DNA of 7,310 bases, taken from contig CAZSOQ010000259.1 in NCBI GenBank assembly GCA_964608495.1, forward strand, positions 1-7,310, read 5' to 3'. Positions 1 through 4,470 of this stretch are shown here, piece after piece (the stretch's first letter is position 1; each line of letters opens with the position of its first letter). Made by a program: the position numbers and the translations under genes. The notes beneath the pieces are model-generated. The model saw nothing but the letters and a program-made list of their open reading frames with translations. It searched no databases and had not been told where the DNA came from. This DNA is from JAKORR01 sp964608495 (lineage in GTDB: Bacteria > Armatimonadota > Zipacnadia > Zipacnadales > FEN-943).

Positions 1-605
1 CCCCCGACGCCGTGCGCACCGAGATCCTCCGCCGCGGCATGGGCGCCACCATCGTCGCCGTGGGCTTTCACTCCGCCGAGATCGCCGACAAGCGCGCCGT
101 TTGCGCCCTCGACCTTCTCTACACCCTCCTCGGCGAGGGCGACCAGGCCTGGCTGTCCGCCGACCTCGTCCGCCGCAGGCAGCTCGCCTTCGGCGCCACC
201 TGCGACTTCCTCACCCAGCGCTATCCGGGCCTCTTCCTGATTACCGCCGTCTGCGCCCCCAACCAGGAGCTGTCCCTCCGCCAGGCCCTGCTCGACAAGG
301 CCGGCGAGCTCCGCACGGCCCTCGTCTCCCAGGAGGACCTCGACCGCGCCAAGCGCCTGCTCTACACCTCCTTCGCCTTCACCAACGAGACCTTCGCCGA
401 CCAGGTCGGCACCATCGGCTTCTATGCCATGATTGACAGCTACAAGTTCGCCTTCGAGTACACCGACCTGTGCAACAGCATCACTCCCGAGGAGTTGCGT
501 GCCGTGGCCCAACGCTATCTAGACCCCGACCGACGCTCCGAGGCAATCCTCAGGCCCCAGCCCCAGGCCGGACCGGAGGCTAGTCTCCCATGGCCCGTAG
601 GCTAG
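1..605 (+). CDS. M16 family metallopeptidase, C-terminal domain (5' partial)
   Basis: The reading frame is open to the left edge of the window (codons from base 3: Pro-Asp-Ala-Val-Arg...), so this is the 3' end of a longer gene and its real start is outside. The roughly 200 visible residues match the C-terminal half of an M16 (insulinase/pitrilysin/processing-peptidase) subunit: a strand 'GATIVAVGFHSAEIADKRAV', a helix with LLYTLLGEG, then a conserved 'SADLVRRRQLAFG' turn, a strand 'GLFLITAVCAPNQ', long helices, and the closing 'ITPEELRAVAQRYLDPD' element followed by a last strand and a disordered Pro-rich tail. M16 proteins are zinc peptidases that form a two-lobed chamber and degrade peptides or process precursors. 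The HxxEH zinc site lies in the N-terminal half, outside the window, so catalytic competence cannot be judged here. The stop overlaps the next gene by 16 bases, which implies translational coupling. Family assignment is good; substrate is unknown. Confidence 0.85.
   Translation, partial: PDAVRTEILRRGMGATIVAVGFHSAEIADKRAVCALDLLYTLLGEGDQAWLSADLVRRRQLAFGATCDFLTQRYPGLFLITAVCAPNQELSLRQALLDKAGELRTALVSQEDLDRAKRLLYTSFAFTNETFADQVGTIGFYAMIDSYKFAFEYTDLCNSITPEELRAVAQRYLDPDRRSEAILRPQPQAGPEASLPWPVG
575..579 (+). promoter_or_regulatory. Shine-Dalgarno for second M16 gene
   Basis: GGAGG lies 10 bases before the ATG at 590 and inside the 3' end of the upstream M16 gene. It supports 590 as the start and fits an overlapping, cotranscribed pair. 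Confidence 0.7.
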
Positions 606-1894
606 CACTACTCCTTGTCCTATCCCTGCTCGCGGCCACCGCCGCAGCCGCCCAAGCCTCTCAGGTCGTCGTCGAGCAGTGGCCTGCCGCCGACCTCACC
701 GCCGTGAGCCTCGCCCTGGGCCTGGACCCCTGGCAGGCGCCCCGCGGCGGCGAGAGCCTGGCGGCCCTGTACGCCGAAATGCTCCTCCTCGAGATGAACG
801 CCGGCCTTCGCCAGCGCGAGGGCCCGGCCGCCACCCTCGTCACCCGTCTGCCCGCCCACCGCGGCGTGGACCTGGACCGTCGCCGCGACTACATCGCCAT
901 CACCGTCAATACCACCCGTGACGGCGCCCTCGCGGCCGTGCAGTTCCTCCGCCGCTTCGTCTTCGAGGCGAAGTTCACCCCCGAGGACCTGGAGACCGCC
1001 CGCAAGGTCGCCCTCCAGCGCCGCGACGCCTGGCTCGGCTCCGTCCTCGAGCCCACCGAGCAGCTCCTCGTCCGCGCCCTCTGGGACGGCTGCGCCGGCC
1101 TCTCCGCGTACGGCACCGAGGAGTCCCTGCAGTCCCTCAGCCTGGCTGACCTGGAGGCCTTCCGCGCCGCCGTGGCGACCGGCAAGAACGCCTGGTTCGC
1201 CATCGTCGGCGCTGGTGACGCCGCTGGCGAGTGTCGCCGCGCCGCCGAGGAGGCCGTCGCCGCCCTTCCCCCGACTACCCAGCCCCTCCGCGCGCCGCGA
1301 GTGGCTCTCGGCGGGCGCGTCGTCGTCGAGGACAACCCGGCCCTGGACCGCGCCTTCGTCGCCCTCGGCGCTCCTCTGCCGCCCTTCGGCACCCGCGAAT
1401 ACTGGGCCGGCTGGGTCGTCCGCGAGATGCTGGCCGGCCCCGAAGGCCGCCTGCAGAGCGACCGGATGCTCATGGTCCGCCTGGGCCTCATCCTGCCCCA
1501 GTCCCTCACCTGGCAGCAGTGGCCCGTCACAGTCCTGCCCATCGAGTTCGGCCGGTGCCCCTACCTGGGCATCTACGCCATGTGCTACCCGCCGCGCCTG
1601 GAGCTCACTCGCGAGGGTATCCTGCGCCATCTGGCGCTCATCGCCAGCGGGGACTTCAGCGACGACGAGTTGACCCGCGCCCACGCCCGAGCCGCCAACC
1701 TCTGGGCCCGCGAGATCGCGGCTCCCAGAGACCGCGCGCGCCTGCTCGCCGTAGCCGCCATGCTGGGCACCGATCTGCCGGGGCCCCAGGACGTCGCCAC
1801 TGCCGTTGCCGGGGTCACCCGCGAAGAGGTCCGGGAGATGGCCTACAGCGTCCTCGGCCATCTCTCCGTGGGCATCCAGTTGCCTCGCTCCTGA
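590..1894 (+). CDS. M16 family protein, secreted, probably non-catalytic subunit
   Basis: This is a complete 434-residue protein. Residues 1-21 form a signal peptide (MARRL, a Leu/Ala-rich core, cleavage near AAA-QA), so the product is exported. The mature part has two M16-type lobes. The N-terminal lobe runs to about 235, with 'RRDYIAITVNTTRDG' (98-112), a helix 'TPEDLETARKVALQRRD' (130-146), 'YGTEESLQSLSLADLEAF' (174-191) and the strand 'AWFAIVGAGDA' (201-211). The C-terminal lobe is about 240-434, with 'ALDRAFVALGAPLPP' and a final 'VTREEVREMAYSVLG' helix. Where active M16 enzymes carry HxxEH, the helix here reads ESLAALYAEMLLLEM (55-69) with no histidine, so zinc binding and catalysis are not expected. 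Paired M16 systems often have one active and one inactive, substrate-holding subunit, and this gene's overlap with the upstream M16 gene supports that. Start chosen by the GGAGG at 575-579 and the signal peptide. Substrate unknown. Confidence 0.85.
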   Translation: MARRLALLLVLSLLAATAAAAQASQVVVEQWPAADLTAVSLALGLDPWQAPRGGESLAALYAEMLLLEMNAGLRQREGPAATLVTRLPAHRGVDLDRRRDYIAITVNTTRDGALAAVQFLRRFVFEAKFTPEDLETARKVALQRRDAWLGSVLEPTEQLLVRALWDGCAGLSAYGTEESLQSLSLADLEAFRAAVATGKNAWFAIVGAGDAAGECRRAAEEAVAALPPTTQPLRAPRVALGGRVVVEDNPALDRAFVALGAPLPPFGTREYWAGWVVREMLAGPEGRLQSDRMLMVRLGLILPQSLTWQQWPVTVLPIEFGRCPYLGIYAMCYPPRLELTREGILRHLALIASGDFSDDELTRAHARAANLWAREIAAPRDRARLLAVAAMLGTDLPGPQDVATAVAGVTREEVREMAYSVLGHLSVGIQLPRS

Positions 1895-1945
1895 CCGTCC
1901 TGCCCACCGCCCACCCGGTCCCGAGTCCTCCCTCCGGCCGTCGGT

Positions 1946-2425
1946 TCACTCGTCGGCCACGTCCCGCCCGCACCGGCCGCCACAGCCGGGCCCCGGAAGG
2001 GCCCGGTCCAGCAGCGGCAGCTCACCGCCCATCAGGTGGCGGAAGAACAGGCAGCGCTCGCACATCGTGCGCTTCTCCGTCCAGGACGGCAGCCTGAGCC
2101 CGCGGTACAACCTGCCCGTCAGGATCCAGCACAATTGGCCCCGCCTGGTGCGATAGGCCAGGCACTCCTCGCGCAGTTCCTCCGGACAGACCGTGGCCTC
2201 CCAGCAGGCCACGTCTGCCTCGCTGCTCCCGTTGCGGTGGGCCATCAGCAGTAGCAGCACCATCCTCTCCAGTCCCGTGCTCGGGTGACGCCAGCCCTGC
2301 TCGCAGCTCTGCACCGTGCGCAGCGACACACTGGCCAGGTCCGCTAACTGGGCCTGCGTCAGGCCCAACTCCTGCCTGATCGCCTTGACGTCAACCGCTC
2401 GTGGCGGGCCTGGCTCGAGTAACAC
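1946..2425 (-). CDS. XRE-type HTH regulator with C-terminal two-CW-like Cys motif
   Basis: This 159-residue protein starts at GTG, preceded by GGGGAAGGG six bases upstream. Residues 11-50 are a classic XRE/Cro-C1 helix-turn-helix: 'VDVKAIRQELGLTQAQLADL' (helices 1-2), then ASVSLRTVQSCEQGWRHPS (recognition helix and following turn). Residues 51-65 are a hydrophobic helix. Residues 74-131 hold an ordered cysteine pattern: CWE (C74), C80, C88 followed by AY, CW (C99) followed by ILTG, then a Lys and CERCLFF (C122, C125). This matches the CWE...C...C.AY...CW...TG...C..C.F(F/Y) pattern I know from 'two-CW' modules of bacterial sensor proteins, except that the Cys usually found just after TG is replaced (TGRLYRG). 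Two more Cys (148, 152) lie in the Gly/Pro tail. It is a DNA-binding regulator, possibly sensing metal or redox state through the cysteines (inference). It is divergent from the cupin gene and convergent with the M16 pair. Confidence 0.8.
   Translation of the reverse strand: MLLEPGPPRAVDVKAIRQELGLTQAQLADLASVSLRTVQSCEQGWRHPSTGLERMVLLLLMAHRNGSSEADVACWEATVCPEELREECLAYRTRRGQLCWILTGRLYRGLRLPSWTEKRTMCERCLFFRHLMGGELPLLDRALPGPGCGGRCGRDVADE
1986..2006. repeat. 8-bp perfect inverted repeat in regulator 3' end
   Basis: CCGGGCCC (1986-1993) and GGGCCCGG (1999-2006) are perfect arms around a 5-base loop. They lie inside the 3' coding end of the regulator (its Leu-Pro-Gly-Pro-Gly-Cys tail) and about 90 bases past the stop of the convergent M16 gene. 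The stem could slow or end plus-strand transcription coming from the M16 pair, but there is no T-run, so it is not a classic intrinsic terminator. It may simply be GC-rich coding sequence. Confidence 0.3.
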
Positions 2426-2431
2426 TACGTA

Positions 2432-2440
2432 CCCTTCCCC
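2432..2440 (-). promoter_or_regulatory. Ribosome binding site of XRE regulator (decides GTG start)
   Basis: Read on the minus strand this is GGGGAAGGG, six bases before the GTG at 2425. No ATG start with a better site lies nearby upstream, so it supports the GTG initiation codon. Confidence 0.55.
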
Positions 2441-2493
2441 ACAGGACTGCCGAGGAATTACGTTTCAAACATAGCCTTTTAATCCGACACCAC

Positions 2494-2522
2494 TATATAT
2501 CACATACTCACCGTCTTGTGAA
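2494..2522 (-). promoter_or_regulatory. Sigma-70-like promoter for XRE regulator gene
   Basis: On the minus strand, TTCACA (2522-2517, five of six matches to TTGACA) is followed by a 17-base spacer and TATATA (2499-2494, four of six matches to TATAAT; the overlapping TATAGT two bases downstream matches five of six but with a 19-base spacer). It sits in the only AT-rich island of the window. The predicted start near 2487 would give a leader of about 60 bases ahead of the GTG at 2425. Confidence 0.5.
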
Positions 2523-2539
2523 GCTACTCTGCATACAAG
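2515..2539. repeat. Small dyad overlapping the -35 element (candidate operator)
   Basis: CTTGT (2515-2519) and ACAAG (2535-2539) are inverted arms 15 bases apart, and the left arm overlaps the -35 hexamer of the regulator promoter. Five-base arms occur often by chance, so only the location makes it a candidate autoregulatory site. Confidence 0.2.
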
Positions 2540-2553
2540 TGTCATGGCTGACA
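2540..2553. promoter_or_regulatory. TGTCA-N4-TGACA dyad (candidate XRE operator)
   Basis: TGTCA (2540-2544) and TGACA (2549-2553) form a perfect 14-base dyad with a TGGC centre. It sits just upstream of the regulator's -35 box and between the divergent genes. Size and symmetry suit a dimeric XRE-type repressor, but binding by the neighbouring regulator is inference. Confidence 0.3.
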
Positions 2554-2613
2554 TGCCACTCGCCCCCGCAGTATCGCGGCCGACCGGCCGGCGAAGGGCT
2601 ATCCTGTGGGAGG

Positions 2614-2638
2614 CGAGCGGCCGGTTTGTGGCCGCTCG
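2614..2638. repeat. Strong 9-bp GC-rich hairpin in intergenic region
   Basis: CGAGCGGCC (2614-2622) and GGCCGCTCG (2630-2638) are perfectly complementary across a 7-base loop (GGTTTGT). No T-run follows on the plus strand. On an RNA leaving the AT-rich island towards the cupin gene it would form a very stable stem, so it could be a leader structure or a pause site. As DNA it could be a protein site. Confidence 0.55.
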
Positions 2639-2759
2639 GCGACGGCGCGCCCCGCCGCCCCGCGACCACACCCTCCGTGGCGCCGACCCCAGGCAGGAAG
2701 GGCCGTCGCCCTGGCGCGCAGACCGCGCCACGCCTCCCACACGACCCACATCCCCCAGG

Positions 2760-2774
2760 CCTTCCGCCCGCCAC
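2760..2774 (+). repeat. 15-base direct repeat, copy 1
   Basis: CCTTCCGCCCGCCAC here recurs exactly at 2902-2916, 142 bases away, within the same non-coding stretch. The sequence is simple and C-rich, so chance is possible. The second copy lies just ahead of the cupin gene's ribosome binding site. Confidence 0.5.
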
Positions 2775-2777
2775 AAA

Positions 2778-2812
2778 CCGCGGCCCGCCTCGCTCCGCGC
2801 CGGTGGCCGCGG
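2778..2812. repeat. 8-bp inverted repeat with 19-base loop
   Basis: CCGCGGCC (2778-2785) and GGCCGCGG (2805-2812) are perfect arms. The loop is GC-rich and could pair further. It starts three bases after the first 15-base direct repeat and is a second stable stem in the presumed cupin leader. Each arm contains the self-complementary hexamer CCGCGG, so some symmetry is expected by composition. Confidence 0.45.
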
Positions 2813-2901
2813 AGGCGATCCCTATCTCTTCCACCTCCTTCGCCCCTCGTGCAGGCATTGGCCCCCCCGCGCCCAATACTCCTATCGGTCAGCGACAGGG
2901 C

Positions 2902-2916
2902 CCTTCCGCCCGCCAC
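2902..2916 (+). repeat. 15-base direct repeat, copy 2
   Basis: Exact copy of 2760-2774, ending 14 bases before the AGGAGG of the cupin gene. Confidence 0.5.
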
Positions 2917-2930
2917 GCTCCCCGGCGACC

Positions 2931-2936
2931 AGGAGG
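2931..2936 (+). promoter_or_regulatory. Shine-Dalgarno AGGAGG for cupin gene (decides start)
   Basis: A near-perfect AGGAGG seven bases before the ATG at 2944. The same frame stays open upstream to about 2401, but that extension is Pro/Arg-rich with no domain, so this site fixes the true start. Confidence 0.85.
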
Positions 2937-2943
2937 CGAGCGC

Positions 2944-3399
2944 ATGATAGACGGCGTACACATCAAGACCCTCCGCCGCGTCCTCGACGACCGCGGCTAC
3001 GTCATGGAAATCCTGCGCGACGACGACGAGTTCTTCCGCGCCTTCGGTCAGTGCTACGTCTCGGCCTGCTTCCCGGGCATCGTCAAGGCCTGGCACTGCC
3101 ACCGTCGCCAGTGGGACCACCTCTGCATCGTGCAGGGCAACGCCAAGCTCGGCCTTTTCGATGACCGCGAGGACTCGCCCACCCGCGGCGAGACCATGTC
3201 CCTCGTCCTCGGCCAGCTCAACCCCGTGCTCGTCCAGGTCCCGCCGATGGTCTGGCACGGCTACACCCCCGTCGGCGGCGAGGTGGCGATCCTGCTCAAC
3301 GTCCCAACCGAGCACTACAACCGCGACGACCCCGATGAGCTGCGGCGCCCTCCCTTCGACCCCGACATCCCCTTCCAGTGGCTGACCGAGGGCGGCTAG
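2944..3399 (+). CDS. Small RmlC-like cupin, dTDP-4-dehydrorhamnose 3,5-epimerase-related
   Basis: The 151-residue protein aligns with the RmlC (dTDP-sugar 3,5-epimerase) cupin family. 'FRAFGQCYVSACFPGIVKAW' (31-50) leads into His51-Cys-His53, the place of the RmlC 'RGLH' histidine. It continues with the barrel strands 'DHLCIVQGNAKLGLFDDR' (58-75), the loop DSPTRGE (77-83), 'VLVQVPPMVWHGYTPVGG' (95-112, like the RmlC 'IP.GFAHGF' segment), then LLNVPTEHY (117-125) and a C-terminal FDPDIPFQW (138-146, like the family 'DP.I.I.WP' ending). RmlC enzymes interconvert keto-sugar nucleotides in deoxysugar synthesis. Two points argue for caution. It is shorter than typical RmlC (about 180 residues), and the tyrosine I expect in the 'YK.T.YY' segment seems replaced (LLNVPTEHY). 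No other rml gene is nearby. It may be a single-carbon epimerase, another sugar-nucleotide enzyme, or a non-catalytic cupin. The next gene follows 67 bases later. Confidence 0.75.
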   Translation: MIDGVHIKTLRRVLDDRGYVMEILRDDDEFFRAFGQCYVSACFPGIVKAWHCHRRQWDHLCIVQGNAKLGLFDDREDSPTRGETMSLVLGQLNPVLVQVPPMVWHGYTPVGGEVAILLNVPTEHYNRDDPDELRRPPFDPDIPFQWLTEGG

Positions 3400-3452
3400 C
3401 GGCCCCGACTCGCCCGGGCCCGGTGCGGCACAGGCCACCGGTCCCGCGCAAC

Positions 3453-3459
3453 GAGGAGG
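3453..3459 (+). promoter_or_regulatory. Shine-Dalgarno GAGGAGG for BtrH-like gene
   Basis: GAGGAGG ends seven bases before the ATG at 3467. A closer ATG at 3460 is out of frame and overlaps the end of this site, so 3467 is the start. Confidence 0.85.
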
Positions 3460-3466
3460 ATGGGTC

Positions 3467-4414
3467 ATGAAGACACTCGAGGGTCTGCGCTGGCGGCCTC
3501 GTTGGGTCTCCCAGCTAGGCTGCGTGAAGGGCTGCCTGGATTGGCTGCGTCGCGACGTCACCTGGGCCTGGCTTTACGGCGGCACGGGCCACGCCTTCGC
3601 TCTCAACATCCACGAGGTCGTATGCCCCAGTGGCCCCACCGCCTGGCACTCACACCGCATGGTCTTCGATCTCGGCCCCAACGTCGGCTACAGGGTCTCG
3701 ACCGTCTCCGGCTTCAAGCACGCTGAGGACTTCGCGGCCAGGCAGCAGGAGGCCTGGGACTTCGTCCGCGGCGGCCTGGACGCGTCGGTGCCGTGCTTCG
3801 GCTGGGAGCTGGACGTGCCCGAGTACTATGTCATCCACGGCTACGACGACGTGGGCTACTACTACTCCGGCGCGGGCTGTGACGACGGCGCCGGGCCCAA
3901 GGCCTGGCAGGCCCTGGGCGACACGGGCATCGGCTGGCTGCAAGTCTCCCGCCTGGCGCTGTGCGACCCGGCGCCCGCCGCCCAGACCGTCAGGGCCGTG
4001 CTCGAGGCCGTGCTCGACCACACCGCGCATCCTGAGAACTGGAGTGAGGAGCCCTATCGCACCGGCCTGCGGGGCTACGAGGTGTGGGCCGAGGCCCTCG
4101 AGCAGGGCAAGGCCGATGCCTTCGGCGAGGGCTACAACGCCGTCGTTTGGGCGGAATGTCGCGCGCAGGCGGTGGACTTCCTCGGCGAGGCGGCGCAGCG
4201 ACTCGAGGGCCTGGCCGACGACCTCTTCGACGAGGCAGCCGCCCACTTCACCGTAGTTCGCGACCGGCTCAGGGCCCTGTCCGACCTGCACCCCTTCCGC
4301 CACGGGGTCGAGGGCACCATCACCAGCCCCGAGGCCGGCGCGCTGGTCAGGGAGGCTGCCGCCGCCGAGAGCCGGGGCCTAGAGGTCCTGGGCCGCATCG
4401 TCGAGGCCCTCTAG
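3467..4414 (+). CDS. BtrH_N/papain-fold-like protein of unknown function
   Basis: The 315-residue protein has no signal peptide or membrane segment, so it is probably cytoplasmic. The first half resembles, by pattern only, the N-terminal domain of butirosin protein BtrH and related papain/C39-like proteins: an early cysteine motif LGCVKGCLDWL (C19, C23), then a Gly-rich segment 'WLYGGTGHAFALNIHE' (35-50), 'CPSGPTAWHSH' (53-63), a helix with ARQQEAWDFVRGGLD, and the signature 'VPCFGWELDVPEYYVIHGYD' (108-127) continuing DVGYYYSG. The last piece matches the strand around the papain-fold histidine ('H.v.GYD..g'). Residues about 165-315 are helical ('QTVRAVLEAVLDHTAH', then long amphipathic helices), like the C-terminal part of BtrH-type proteins. 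BtrH transfers an acyl group from a carrier protein, while other fold members are peptidases. Which applies here cannot be told. It probably forms an operon with the cupin gene, although the gap is 67 bases. Confidence 0.5.
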   Translation: MKTLEGLRWRPRWVSQLGCVKGCLDWLRRDVTWAWLYGGTGHAFALNIHEVVCPSGPTAWHSHRMVFDLGPNVGYRVSTVSGFKHAEDFAARQQEAWDFVRGGLDASVPCFGWELDVPEYYVIHGYDDVGYYYSGAGCDDGAGPKAWQALGDTGIGWLQVSRLALCDPAPAAQTVRAVLEAVLDHTAHPENWSEEPYRTGLRGYEVWAEALEQGKADAFGEGYNAVVWAECRAQAVDFLGEAAQRLEGLADDLFDEAAAHFTVVRDRLRALSDLHPFRHGVEGTITSPEAGALVREAAAAESRGLEVLGRIVEAL

Positions 4415-4431
4415 TCTCCTGTCTGATGTAG

Positions 4432-4460
4432 GGCGGGGCTTCAGCCCCGCCTCCGTCTTT
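4432..4460 (+). terminator. Stem-loop terminator after BtrH-like gene, possibly a dispersed repeat
   Basis: GGCGGGGCT (4432-4440) and AGCCCCGCC (4443-4451) pair perfectly around TC, giving in practice an 8-bp stem with a UUCA-type tetraloop. A weak T-rich tail follows (TCCGTCTTT, 4452-4460). It lies between convergent genes, 17 bases after the plus-strand stop and 20 bases from the minus-strand stop. It should terminate plus-strand transcription; on the minus strand there is no U-run, so bidirectional use is uncertain. The GTAGGGCGGGGCTTCAGCCC core looks like a type of repeat hairpin found many times in some GC-rich genomes. Confidence 0.65.
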
Positions 4461-4470
4461 CGCGCGCCCT

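Larger units (their letters stand above)
2426..2943. other. 518-base intergenic region between regulator and cupin genes
   Basis: No convincing gene lies here. Frames that cross it give Pro/Arg/Ala- or Gly/Arg-rich translations typical of GC-rich non-coding DNA. It has two halves. Bases ~2421-2545 are clearly AT-richer than everything around them and hold the regulator's promoter and small dyads. Bases ~2546-2943 are GC-rich, pyrimidine-rich on the plus strand towards the end, and contain two strong inverted repeats (2614-2638, 2778-2812) and a 15-base direct repeat (2760-2774, 2902-2916). I could not identify a convincing plus-strand promoter for the cupin gene. If it lies in the AT-rich island, the cupin transcript would have a structured leader of about 400 bases. 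Confidence 0.6.

Noticed and set aside
620..1861. 413-residue open frame on the minus strand opposite the second M16 gene
   Set aside because: Gly/Ala/Glu-rich translation without domains, lying fully antisense to a gene with a signal peptide, ribosome site and M16 motifs. Long antisense frames are expected at this GC content.
2491..2503. CACTATATATCAC as a possible palindromic operator
   Set aside because: The flanking CAC triplets are direct, not inverted, so only the central TATATA is symmetric. It is better explained as the -10 region.
2508..2876. Minus-strand frame of 122 residues in the intergenic region
   Set aside because: Gly/Arg-rich, low-complexity translation, no ribosome site and no recognisable motif. 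It also overlaps the regulator's promoter.
2401..2943. In-frame N-terminal extension of the cupin gene (about 181 extra residues)
   Set aside because: Pro/Arg-rich, no domain, and it overlaps the regulator's start. The AGGAGG at 2931-2936 clearly sets the ATG at 2944.
3414..3423. CCGGGCCCGG palindrome between the cupin and BtrH-like genes as a terminator
   Set aside because: A self-complementary sequence with no loop and no T-run, common by chance in GC-rich DNA.
2599..3561. 320-residue open frame on the minus strand across the intergenic region, the cupin gene and the start of the BtrH-like gene
   Set aside because: No domain or ribosome site, and it is antisense to two well-supported genes. 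It is a composition artefact.
3650..4303. 217-residue minus-strand frame antisense to the BtrH-like gene
   Set aside because: No domain, and its codon pattern mirrors the plus-strand gene. It is a shadow.
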